DNA from: Streptomyces sp. NRRL WC-3626
GTDB lineage: Bacteria > Actinomycetota > Actinomycetes > Streptomycetales > Streptomycetaceae
Reading direction: 5' to 3'
NCBI RefSeq assembly: GCF_000718785.1
Contig: NZ_JOCA01000016.1
Span: 1 to 64,000, forward strand
DNA length: 64,000 nt
Position 1 is the first letter of the stretch, and every line of letters begins with the position of its first letter. Below the pieces are notes generated by a model. That model was not told the DNA's origin and did not search any database. It was given only the letters and a program-made list of their open reading frames with translations. Made by a program: the position numbers and the translations under genes. Below, in pieces: positions 46,440-54,901 of this stretch.

Positions 46440-47333
46440 GTGAACGAGTTGCCCATCGTGGTCACGTGCACGGACCGGAAAGCGTCCCCTCCCACAGCAG
46501 ACCTGCAGGCCCGCACCCTGACGGCTGTCGACCTGCTCCAGCGGGCGGAGGAGTGGGCGCACCGGCTGCGCACCACACCGAGCAGGCATATGGCGCTGGA
46601 GGACCTGTACCGGGGAGACCAGTGGAAACGCGCCCTCGCGCTCACCCACGCTGCATCCCGGGCAGGCTTCACCCCCCGCCTGTATGCAGCCTCGGCCGGC
46701 CTGGGCCTGCGTCCAGTCTCCAGCCTCGCCCCCTCCTACGCCGCGACTTTCCTGCCCCGGCACGCAGATTCCGTGGCTTCCTCCAGCGCCCAGACCTCCC
46801 AGTGGTGGGATCATCTGCAACGCTTGGACGGCACCCGCGACCTGCCCCAGATCGTCGGCGCCGCCGGACGCGCCCTCGTTGTGCTGTCCGCGCCCTATGC
46901 CCAGGCCATGCACCACGACCTGCTCGCCCTCGCTGATACCGCCACCGACGTCGTCCTGATCGGTGGCGCCACCGACATTGAGGGCATACAGCGCGTGCCC
47001 GCCAACGCCGGCCTGCGCCACGCCCTGGGCGGCACCCTGACCAGCCTCAACGTGCGCATGGCCGCCTCCTGGCTCGAGCACTGCACACCCGGACGCCTCA
47101 CCGACCCCCCTGCCCAGCTGCGCTGGGACGACTGGGCCTCCCAGACCGCCCGGCCCGAGCGCTACGACCGCACACCGGTTACGGACAAGACCGTCATCGC
47201 CTTCATCAAAGAGATGAAGAGCACCTACCCCGACGCCTCCCGCACCCGCCTGCTGCGCCTCTTTCGAGACAAGGGGATGGCCTGCGAACAAAAACGCTTC
47301 GCAGACCTGTACAAATCAACGATTGGCCGCTGA
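46440..47333 (+). CDS. dpdC: DpdC-like protein (candidate preQ0-to-ADG converter)
   Basis: 297-aa soluble protein heading the dpd modification operon. It starts MNELPIVVTCTDRKASPP, like YaaA/DUF6884-type proteins that begin with a short strand and a Cys-x-Lys/Arg-Lys turn, followed by LYAASAGLGLRP and VVLSAPYAQAMHHDLLALAD. In described Dpd systems, DpdC is needed to turn deoxy-preQ0 into the amido form dADG. Position next to dpdB and dpdA and the length support this call, but I cannot confirm homology by search, so a different DNA-modification helper is possible. The 3' end overlaps dpdB by one base (TGATG). The start is GTG with a weak ribosome site. Confidence 0.6.
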   Translation: MNELPIVVTCTDRKASPPTADLQARTLTAVDLLQRAEEWAHRLRTTPSRHMALEDLYRGDQWKRALALTHAASRAGFTPRLYAASAGLGLRPVSSLAPSYAATFLPRHADSVASSSAQTSQWWDHLQRLDGTRDLPQIVGAAGRALVVLSAPYAQAMHHDLLALADTATDVVLIGGATDIEGIQRVPANAGLRHALGGTLTSLNVRMAASWLEHCTPGRLTDPPAQLRWDDWASQTARPERYDRTPVTDKTVIAFIKEMKSTYPDASRTRLLRLFRDKGMACEQKRFADLYKSTIGR

Positions 47334-48466
47334 TGACTTCCACCGTGCTGAAACGCCGAGCCCTGCGGATCGAGCAGCACCCCACGATCCCGCTGTACGT
47401 GTTCACGCTGGCGGCAGAAGAGGTCCACCAGGTCGCCGATGTCGCCCGGATCTCCCGCGACGAGGCCGGCAAACTCATCGGCTACCAGCGCCCCGAGAAG
47501 AAGCAGCACGTACGGCAGATCTTGGAATACCTCGACAGCGACGAGGTCCTCTTCCCCAACGGCCTGATCATGGCCCTGCCTGCCAGTGTGCGCTTCAAAT
47601 CCAGCCCCGGCCCCAGCAGCAGCGACGGCCTGTGCACCTCCGGCACGCTGGAGATCACGCTGCCCGATTCCCCCGACGCCCCCCGGCCCGCCTGGATCGT
47701 CGACGGCCAGCAGCGCAGCCTCGCCCTGGCCCGCACCCGCAACACCCGCCTGGCCGTCACCATCGCCGGCTTCGTTGCCGAGGACCTCGAAACCCAGCGG
47801 GACCAGTTCCTGCGGGTGAACACGGTCTCCCCCCTGCCGACCAACCTGGTCACCGAACTCCTCCCCGAGGTCGGCACCGCTCTGCCCACCAAGCTCTCCG
47901 CCCGTAAACTCCCCGCCGTCCTGGTCGAAGCCCTTAACCACGACAAGGACTCACCGTTTTGCGGACTGGTGCGCCGCCCCTCCACCACCGCCGAGCAAAA
48001 AGCCGACGCTGTCGTCACCGACAACAGTCTGACCACGGCTATCCAGGAGGCCCTCAACTCCCCGTCGGGAGCCTTCTTCCCCTACAAAAACCTCTCCAAC
48101 AACACCGTGGACACCGCTACCATCCGCCAGATCCTCATCACCTACTGGACTGCGGTACGCGACACATTCCCTGACGCCTGGGGCCTGCCGCCGACCCGAA
48201 GCCGCCTCATGCACGGCGTCGGCATCCGCTCCATGGGACGCCTGATGGACCGCGTGATGATGGCCATAGACCCCGCCTCCCCCCACGCACTGCAGCAGGC
48301 ACGCGACGAACTCGCCCTGATCGCCCCGCACTGCTACTGGACCAAGGGGCGCTGGCCCGACCTGAACATCCCCTGGAACGAACTCCAGAACAACCCGCGT
48401 CACATCAGTACCCTGTCGAACTACCTCCTCCGTATCTATGTGCAGGAAAAGGCAAAAGCCGCGTGA
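47333..48466 (+). CDS. dpdB: DpdB-like DGQHR-domain protein, copy 1
   Basis: 377-aa member of the DGQHR group, relatives of ParB/DndB-like proteins. The motif is WIVDGQQRSLALA (about 122-134); before it lie GYQRPEKKQHVRQILEYLDS and PNGLIMALP, and after it DQFLRVNTVSPLPTNLV. In the known Dpd system DpdB works with DpdA to exchange guanine for preQ0 in DNA, with ATPase activity proposed. It overlaps both neighbours (TGATG before, GTGA after), so it is translated with DpdA. It is paralogous to the protein encoded just after dpdA. Confidence 0.85.
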   Translation: MTSTVLKRRALRIEQHPTIPLYVFTLAAEEVHQVADVARISRDEAGKLIGYQRPEKKQHVRQILEYLDSDEVLFPNGLIMALPASVRFKSSPGPSSSDGLCTSGTLEITLPDSPDAPRPAWIVDGQQRSLALARTRNTRLAVTIAGFVAEDLETQRDQFLRVNTVSPLPTNLVTELLPEVGTALPTKLSARKLPAVLVEALNHDKDSPFCGLVRRPSTTAEQKADAVVTDNSLTTAIQEALNSPSGAFFPYKNLSNNTVDTATIRQILITYWTAVRDTFPDAWGLPPTRSRLMHGVGIRSMGRLMDRVMMAIDPASPHALQQARDELALIAPHCYWTKGRWPDLNIPWNELQNNPRHISTLSNYLLRIYVQEKAKAA

Positions 48467-49683
48467 AATTCTATTTCCCTGACAGCCAGGACCTGGTGAG
48501 CCCCACCTATGACTTCGTCAACGACGAGTACTCGCCTTACCGAGTCCGTCAGCGCGACGACGTCTACGCCCACCAGGCCGTGACGCCGATCCCGTATGAC
48601 GGGATTCTTGTCAGCAAGGCTGTTGTCGACGGATCCATGAAGGGTGCAGGGAAATACTCCACTCCGCAGCGCGAGCGGCTTTACCGCCTGGGTGTGAGGA
48701 ACTTCTTCCGCCTTCCCGAAAGGTGCTCCACCATCGGTGACTGTGGCGCCTTCAACTATATTGACGAAGAGCGCCCTCCGTACGAGGTCGACGAAGTCAT
48801 CGATTTCTATGGTCGTTGCGGATTCGATGCTGGCATCAGCATCGACCACATCATCTTCGGCTACATCCCTCAAGAATCCGATACGGAACCAGAAGCGGCG
48901 TGGGTGGAACGCCAGCAGATCTCCCTGGAACTCGCCGAGAACTTTCTCGCCACGGTAAAAAAGCGCGGCGTCCGCTTCGAACCCGTTGGCGCCGCCCAGG
49001 GATGGGGACCCGACAGTTACGCCCACTCCGTCGCGCAACTGCAGAAAATGGGATACCGGCGTATCGCCCTCGGCGGCATGGTCCCCCTCAAGTCCCACGA
49101 GATCCTGGCCTGCCTGCGAGCCATCGACGAAGTACGCAACCACGACACCGAACTACACCTGCTCGGCATCAACCGCGTCGACAGCATGGAGCAGTTCGCC
49201 CGCCACGGCGTGACCAGCTTTGACAGCACCTCCGCCTTCCGCCAGGCCTTCATGGACGACCGCAACAACTACCACACCGCCACCGGCGCCTATACCGCCA
49301 TCAGAGTCCCCCAAGTCGACGGCAACCCCGCACTCAAACGCCTCATCCTGTCCGGAAACGTCTCCCAGGCCCAGGCCATCACCGCAGAACGGGCCTGCCT
49401 GCGTGCACTGCGGGAATTCGATCGTGAAGAAGACTCGCTCGAAGAAGTGCTGGACGCCCTCGCTGCCTACGAGTCGCTCGTCCTCGGTCCGAAGAAGAAG
49501 AGCTATCTCGCATACTACGAGCGCACCCTCAGCGACATGCCCTGGCGCATCTGCCCCTGCGCTCTGTGTAAGAAACATGGCATCGAGATCGCAATATTCC
49601 GGGGAGCCGAGCGGAACAAGCGTCGAGGATTCCACAATCTGACCGTGCTCGAGGCCAAAATGCGCTCCCTCACCTTCGGGTGA
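48463..49683 (+). CDS. dpdA: DpdA, DNA-guanine transglycosylase
   Basis: 406-aa homologue of tRNA-guanine transglycosylase that acts on DNA, swapping guanine for preQ0. TGT-like features: GISIDHIIFG near 120-129 (general Asp), GAAQGWGPDSYAHSVAQL, MGYRRIALGGMV, and HGVTSFDSTSAFRQAF near 248-263 corresponding to the nucleophile-Asp segment FD of TGT. Zinc ligands are CPCALC near 364-369 with a later His in GFHN. The tRNA-recognition insertions of normal TGT are not seen. It starts at GTG overlapping dpdB and is flanked by a DGQHR gene on each side. Confidence 0.93.
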   Translation: MKFYFPDSQDLVSPTYDFVNDEYSPYRVRQRDDVYAHQAVTPIPYDGILVSKAVVDGSMKGAGKYSTPQRERLYRLGVRNFFRLPERCSTIGDCGAFNYIDEERPPYEVDEVIDFYGRCGFDAGISIDHIIFGYIPQESDTEPEAAWVERQQISLELAENFLATVKKRGVRFEPVGAAQGWGPDSYAHSVAQLQKMGYRRIALGGMVPLKSHEILACLRAIDEVRNHDTELHLLGINRVDSMEQFARHGVTSFDSTSAFRQAFMDDRNNYHTATGAYTAIRVPQVDGNPALKRLILSGNVSQAQAITAERACLRALREFDREEDSLEEVLDALAAYESLVLGPKKKSYLAYYERTLSDMPWRICPCALCKKHGIEIAIFRGAERNKRRGFHNLTVLEAKMRSLTFG

Positions 49684-49721
49684 ACCCCCACTTTTCTTCT
49701 TTTGACATGTCTGGAGATGCA

Positions 49722-50825
49722 ATGGCCGACCGATACGAACTCAGGCTCCCGGCGCTCGAGATCCGCCAGGGCGACAAAAAGATCTACTGCTTCGCCGTCG
49801 ACGGCAAGAAACTTCACAGCTTCGCCGCGGTCTCCCGCGTGCGCCGCGACGGCGACAGCAACCTCCAGGGCTACCAGCGCCCCGAGGTCCTTAGTCACAT
49901 CCGCGGCATCCGCCGCTACCTCGAGTCCGACAACGCCATGCTCCCCAACGCCCTGGTCCTGGCCTTCGACGAAAGCGTCAGGTTCGAGAGCGGGGCGCGG
50001 CGGGCCGCCGGCGTCGACTACTCCGTCCCCGGCGAGTTGGTGATCCCTGTCGACGAGTCCCTTGCCGATGAGGACAAGCCCGCCCTGATCGTCGACGGCC
50101 AGCAGCGCAGCGCCGCTATCCGCGACGCCGACCTGGCCGAATTCCCCGTCGCCGTTGTCGGGTTCATCGCCGACAACCACGACGATCAGCGCTCCCAGTT
50201 CATCCTGGTCAACTCCACCAAGCCGCTACCCAAGGGCCTCATCCACGAGCTCCTGCCCGAGACCAGCGGCCACCTCCCGCCCACCTACGCCCGCAAGCGC
50301 CTGCCCGCCCAGTTGATGACCCGCCTCAACACCGACGGTCAGGGTCCCTTCTACGGCCGCATCGCCAGCCCGACCTCACCCGACGGCAACATCAAAGACA
50401 CTGCCATTCTCCGCATGCTGGAGCACAGCCTCTTCGAGGGTGCTCTCTACCAGTACCGCAACCCCGAAGACGGCTCCGGCGACGTCGACCGCATGCTGCT
50501 GCACCTGCGTTCCTTCTGGGCCATCGTTAAGGACACCTTCAGCGATGCCTGGAAACTCCCGCCCCGCCAGTCTCGCCTCACTCACGGCGCCGGCATCCAG
50601 GCCATGGGCTTCGTTATGGACAGCCTTACCGATGGCATGCCTGCCGAAGACGTCGACTGCGACGCAGTACGCAACGCTGTCCTGGGCCTGATGCCGATCA
50701 CCGCCTGGACCTCCGGCATGTGGCGTTTCGCCGACGGCGAGCAGCGCCGCTGGAACGGCCTGCAGAACACCCCCAACGACGTCCGCCTCCTGACCGACCT
50801 GCTGGTCCGCGCCGTACACAGCTGA
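49722..50825 (+). CDS. DpdB-like DGQHR-domain protein, copy 2
   Basis: 367-aa paralogue of the upstream DpdB. It has the same layout: GYQRPEVLSHIRGIRRYLES, PNALVLAFDE, the motif LIVDGQQRSAAIRDA (about 124-138), QFILVNSTKPLPKGL, and a C-terminal WNGLQNTPNDVRLL like WNELQNNPRHISTL in copy 1. The two are clearly diverged, so this is not a recent duplication. The ATG at 49722 is chosen for its CTGGAG site; the frame is open from a GTG at 49680 overlapping dpdA. It closes the modification operon, before a strong hairpin. Confidence 0.88.
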   Translation: MADRYELRLPALEIRQGDKKIYCFAVDGKKLHSFAAVSRVRRDGDSNLQGYQRPEVLSHIRGIRRYLESDNAMLPNALVLAFDESVRFESGARRAAGVDYSVPGELVIPVDESLADEDKPALIVDGQQRSAAIRDADLAEFPVAVVGFIADNHDDQRSQFILVNSTKPLPKGLIHELLPETSGHLPPTYARKRLPAQLMTRLNTDGQGPFYGRIASPTSPDGNIKDTAILRMLEHSLFEGALYQYRNPEDGSGDVDRMLLHLRSFWAIVKDTFSDAWKLPPRQSRLTHGAGIQAMGFVMDSLTDGMPAEDVDCDAVRNAVLGLMPITAWTSGMWRFADGEQRRWNGLQNTPNDVRLLTDLLVRAVHS

Positions 50826-50873
50826 CCTGACCCTTCGCGGTGCTCCGACTATGGGGCACAGCAAATGACGGCA

Positions 50874-50908
50874 ATTCGCCCGCCACCGGCATCCGGTGGC
50901 GGGTGAAT
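50874..50908 (+). terminator. Strong hairpin ending the dpd modification operon
   Basis: A 16-bp stem (one G-U pair) runs from ATTCGCCCGCCACCGG (50874-50889) to its partner at 50893-50908 with a three-base CAT loop. It lies 49 bases after the copy-2 stop. No T-tract follows. Confidence 0.9.
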
Positions 50909-51322
50909 CCGTTTTCAGGGCCGTAGCAGCTGGCTGCTCGTACGGTGCTGCCGCCGGCGCTCCACCGCCGTGCACCAGCCCATGAGGATGCCGACCGACC
51001 CCGGTGAGTGTCGGCCCGGGTCGTCGGCGGGACCGAAGCCCTGGTTGCCGGTGCTGATGAACCTGCGGCAGTACCCGGTAACGGTTGTCAACCCGACGGC
51101 GGGCAGCGGGATCACTCGAACGTAGCCGTCGACCGGTTGACGCCTCGTCCCGCCACGCTTGCATCTACCGGTGCGGCAGGTCCTGCGCCGCTCCTTCTCC
51201 TTCCAAGTTCCGTCAGGCGGGGCAGGTTAGGTCTCCTCTCGGCTCGCAGCGCCTGCAGCGTCCGACATCGCGGGCCCCGGGGTGTTCCCGCAGCGTCAAA
51301 TATTGATTGTTTGCGCTCGGTA
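50909..51322. other. Gap between the two dpd operons
   Basis: About 410 bp of the 764-bp gene-free interval. Short ORFs on both strands (for example minus strand 50915-51115) lack ribosome sites and family resemblance. From 51298 the sequence turns abruptly AT-rich. No RNA gene was recognised; a small RNA or decayed gene (the position where DpdD might sit) cannot be excluded. Confidence 0.4.
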
Positions 51323-51377
51323 TTGACCAGATTGACTGTGTGAGTTATGAAGCTAAATGATCATCTTTATTGTGATC
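51323..51377 (+). promoter_or_regulatory. Promoter and possible operator of the dpdE operon
   Basis: TTGACC (51323-51328), 17-base spacer, TATGAA (51346-51351), close to the vegetative consensus. Directly at the expected start of transcription lies GATCA-N9-TGATC (51359-51377), an inverted repeat that could bind a repressor. The leader to dpdE would be about 230 bases. Confidence 0.65.
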
Positions 51378-51589
51378 TCACTCCCGGCAGGGTGGCGTGG
51401 AAGGGTGGTGGGGTGGCAGAGGGGGCGCCGGATGGGGTGGTGACGGGCGGCACGGGTTGCGGCTTCGGTGCGGTGGCCTAGCGTCGACGAATCGCGATCG
51501 CCCAAGATGGTCCACCCGGCGGGGGCGTTGTCGGTGGTGCGGTCTACGCTTCAGCCGGCTGGATGTGAGCATCTTGTGAAGGAAGTGCG

Positions 51590-54500
51590 ATGTCGGGGCT
51601 GAGGGTGGGGGATTTCGTCCGGTTCGCCGGTTCGCCGGGGGTTGGGCGTGTGGGTGCGCTTGAAGGGGACAGTGTCCAGGTCGACTTTTTCGAGTCGATA
51701 GCGGAACCTGTTGCACTGCAGCAGCGGATCGCTGCACGGTCGTGCATATCGGTGGCCCTGCCGGAGGAGACCCGGGTCTACCGGCGCGATCCCAGTACGG
51801 GCGTGTGGATCGTGGGACGGGTGCGGGGCAGCGACCCGGGCGTGTACTACGTGCAGTTCCCCAATCATCCGGACGTGCACCTGCCCGTCAAGGCGGCTGA
51901 GTTGCACGTGCGCTGGGACGAACCGGTACGCAATCCGGTGGCCACCCTCGGGGCCGGTGGAAACGAGTCCGGTTACTTCCACGACGCCCGCCTGCCGATG
52001 CTGCACAGCCTCATCGCCCAGCGCAGTGCCAGCGGCAGCATTCCTGCGCTGCTCTCCGCCGCCGTGGAGATCTACCCCCACCAAGTGCAGGCCGCCTTGA
52101 CGGTCCTCTCCGATCCGGTGCAGCGCTACTTGCTGGCTGATGAGGTGGGACTCGGAAAGACCGTCCAGGCTGGCTACGTCATGCGGCAGACCCTCATCGA
52201 CAACCCCCGCGCCAGGATTGTCGTCGTTGCGCCCCAACCTCTGGTGAGGCAGTGGCGCAGCGAGATGTTGGAGAAGTTCTTCATCGACGACTTCCCCAAT
52301 GCACACATCACCTTCACCGCCCACGAGACCCCCCGCAAGTGGGAGACCTACCAAGGTGCCGACCTGCTCATCGTGGACGAGGCGCATCTCCTCGTCCACG
52401 GCATCACCGAGCCGGCGCAATCGCCGTACCGGGAACTGTGCGGCATCGCCCACTCGGCCGCCCGACTGTTGCTACTGTCGGCCACTCCGGTGACCTCTCA
52501 CTACGTCACCCACCTCGGCCTGCTGCATCTGCTGGACAAGGACCTGTACCGGTGGGACGACCGTGCCGCGTTCGAGGAGCGCTACCGGCGGCGCAAGGAC
52601 CTGGCCGACGGCGTGTTCCAACTGGACGCCTACTTCCCCGCACTGCTGCCGATGACTATCGAAAGCCTGCGAGACCTCCTGCCGCCCGATGCACACTTCG
52701 AAAACCTGGCCGCCGGAGTACTGGCCCTGCTCACCGAGGACGCTGATCTGGCGGACGAGGATCAGGCCCCCGAACTGGGCCTGCGCGTGGAGAGCCTGAG
52801 AGCTCATCTCAGCGAGACCTACCGTCTGCACCGCAGGGTCATCCGCCACCGTCGTGCCTCCGTGCTCCAAGAGGACGAGGAGACGGACCTGGTGCCCTAC
52901 GAGGTCAGGGGCCGCACCCGCCCGCGCCTGCTTGCGTTGGACCGGGACGAACACCACCTGGGCCAGGAGTTGTTGCTCGAGTGGCGCATGCTTGCTGCCG
53001 ACCACCTGATGGACACTGAAGCAGACGACCACCAGTACACGGCGTTCGCCATGGCACTGGCGGTGCTGGCCTCCCGGGCCGGGGGCCCGGCTCAGGACCT
53101 GCTGTGCGCACTGCGCTGGCGCACTCACCTCGACGAGCACGCCGCTGACCGCGCCGGACTCACCGAACAAGAACGGCACCTGCTCACGGCGCCAAGCGCC
53201 CTACCGGGCGAAGGTAGCCTGCTGGAGATCTACAGCAACCAGTGTGCCGATTCCTTTGATGCCTCCGCTTGCACCTCCCTTGCTCAGGTGCTGGCACCGG
53301 TGCTGCGTCCCGGGACGAAGGTAGTGATCTTCTGCGGTCCGGGCTCCCTGGCCGCACAGTTGGCGGCCGCCCTCACTGCCGCCCACGCGGCAACTGCATC
53401 GGTGGGCCTGCACACGACGAAAGCTGGCGCGGACGCCTGCGAACGTGCGGTGCAGGCATGGCGTGCCCCGCAGGACGCGGGACTGTGCCAGGTCCTCGTT
53501 GCCGATACCTCGGCCGAGGACGGGCTGAACCTGCAGGTTGCCGACACGCTGGTGCACATGCGGCTGCCGTGGTCTCCCAATCGCCTCGAGCAGCGGATCG
53601 GACGGGCGGACCGCTACCGGGGAGTGGAATCGCTGCGGCAGAATCGGCCGGCGCAGCAGTTCCGCATCGGTGACCGCGAAGGCAACGAGATGTTCTGCGG
53701 CGCCTGGGCTGGCCTCCTCCACGAGGGGTATGACCTGTTCACCGCATCGGTTTCGACTCTGCAGGACATCATCGCCGAAGGACTGGCTCGAGTGTGGCGG
53801 CAGGCGCTGACCGACGGCCCCGCAGGATTCACAGCCCTGGCACCTGGCCTGCGTGAAGACCTCCGCCAGGCCAAACGGGACATCGACACCATGGACATGC
53901 TGGAGTCCATCCACGAGACGTCGGAACAGGCCCGTCAGACCACGGGCGCACTCGACCGCCTGGAACAGGACTGGCGCACGCTGCGCACGAACCTGGTGCA
54001 CTACGCCGACGACAGCAGCGGTGGCCTGCGCTTTCGGCATGACGTACGCACCGTCGCCGGTCACCAGCGCGACCTTTTCGATGTCGCCTCCTCGCGTCCC
54101 CTGCTCGACCCCCGGCGCCACAAGGCGGTTACGGAAAGTATCCACCCCCATATGTCTCAGGGCGTGTTCAACCGCTCCACCGCCCTGCGAGCACCAGGGA
54201 CTCGGCTCTTTCGCTCAGGCAACCCCTTCGTCGACATGCTCGCGGGCATCGTCTTTACCGACGAACGCGGACAGGCCACGGCTTTCCGGCGCTTTGACCC
54301 GGCCTGCCGGGGCGCGGACGAGGCGTACTTCGGCTTCGAGTACCTCGTCGAGGCCGACATAGGCTCCGCCCTCCAGCACCTCGCGGACGTACGGGAAGCG
54401 AGGCGGGCACTGCGTCGCCAGGCCGACCGCCTGCTCGCACCATTCACCCGCAAGGTCTGGGTGCCAGCCGGACACCGAACAGCTCTCACCAATCCCAAGG

Positions 54501-54901
54501 CGTGCGCTTGGCTGGACGCCCCCTACGGTCAGCAGGGCGACCAGAACTACAACTTCACCAACCATCAGCAGCTGATCGCCGTGTTCGGAGGCGGGCAGGA
54601 CTACCGGCGGACGGCCGAAGCAGCTGAGGAGGTGGCTCGCGCCCACCTCGTCCGGGCAACCGATCTGGTCAACAAGTGCGTTACGGCCCAGGACCAGGCA
54701 CGACAGCAACTTGCCGTGGCCAGTGCGCAGGCGCAGGCGCGACGTGCGGCCGGGCATCTGCTGGGCGACACCGAGAGCTACCTGCTGGACGTGGCCGTGG
54801 CGCGGGATCTGACGGAAGGCCTGAGCCGTCCCTCGGTGCGCGTGGTGGCCGCCACCTGCATCGTGCGCGGTGGATACCGGACGGTGAACCACCATGGGTG
54901 A
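51590..54901 (+). CDS. dpdE: DpdE, SNF2-like helicase
   Basis: 1103-aa superfamily 2 ATPase. After a beta-rich N-terminal part with two small barrel-like segments (RVGDFVRFAGSPGVGRVG, WIVGRVRGSDPGVYYVQFP), the helicase core has DEVGLGKTVQAG (Walker A, about 184-195), LLIVDEAHLL (DEAH near 263), LLLLSATPVT, and the C-terminal lobe with ADTSAEDGLNLQVADTL and the Arg-finger motif PNRLEQRIGRADRYRG (about 664-680). In the Dpd system DpdE belongs to the restriction arm needed to exclude unmodified DNA. The ATG follows AAGGAAG; the 3' end overlaps dpdF by eight bases. Confidence 0.88.
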   Translation: MSGLRVGDFVRFAGSPGVGRVGALEGDSVQVDFFESIAEPVALQQRIAARSCISVALPEETRVYRRDPSTGVWIVGRVRGSDPGVYYVQFPNHPDVHLPVKAAELHVRWDEPVRNPVATLGAGGNESGYFHDARLPMLHSLIAQRSASGSIPALLSAAVEIYPHQVQAALTVLSDPVQRYLLADEVGLGKTVQAGYVMRQTLIDNPRARIVVVAPQPLVRQWRSEMLEKFFIDDFPNAHITFTAHETPRKWETYQGADLLIVDEAHLLVHGITEPAQSPYRELCGIAHSAARLLLLSATPVTSHYVTHLGLLHLLDKDLYRWDDRAAFEERYRRRKDLADGVFQLDAYFPALLPMTIESLRDLLPPDAHFENLAAGVLALLTEDADLADEDQAPELGLRVESLRAHLSETYRLHRRVIRHRRASVLQEDEETDLVPYEVRGRTRPRLLALDRDEHHLGQELLLEWRMLAADHLMDTEADDHQYTAFAMALAVLASRAGGPAQDLLCALRWRTHLDEHAADRAGLTEQERHLLTAPSALPGEGSLLEIYSNQCADSFDASACTSLAQVLAPVLRPGTKVVIFCGPGSLAAQLAAALTAAHAATASVGLHTTKAGADACERAVQAWRAPQDAGLCQVLVADTSAEDGLNLQVADTLVHMRLPWSPNRLEQRIGRADRYRGVESLRQNRPAQQFRIGDREGNEMFCGAWAGLLHEGYDLFTASVSTLQDIIAEGLARVWRQALTDGPAGFTALAPGLREDLRQAKRDIDTMDMLESIHETSEQARQTTGALDRLEQDWRTLRTNLVHYADDSSGGLRFRHDVRTVAGHQRDLFDVASSRPLLDPRRHKAVTESIHPHMSQGVFNRSTALRAPGTRLFRSGNPFVDMLAGIVFTDERGQATAFRRFDPACRGADEAYFGFEYLVEADIGSALQHLADVREARRALRRQADRLLAPFTRKVWVPAGHRTALTNPKACAWLDAPYGQQGDQNYNFTNHQQLIAVFGGGQDYRRTAEAAEEVARAHLVRATDLVNKCVTAQDQARQQLAVASAQAQARRAAGHLLGDTESYLLDVAVARDLTEGLSRPSVRVVAATCIVRGGYRTVNHHG

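Noticed and set aside
46413..47291. Minus-strand ORF opposite the dpdC-like gene
   Set aside because: Gly/Val/Gln-rich shadow translation; the plus-strand frame has proper junctions with dpdB.
50376..51164. Minus-strand ORFs across the end of the second dpdB-like gene and the following gap, including 50915-51115
   Set aside because: No ribosome site, no family resemblance, and most of it is antisense to a real gene.
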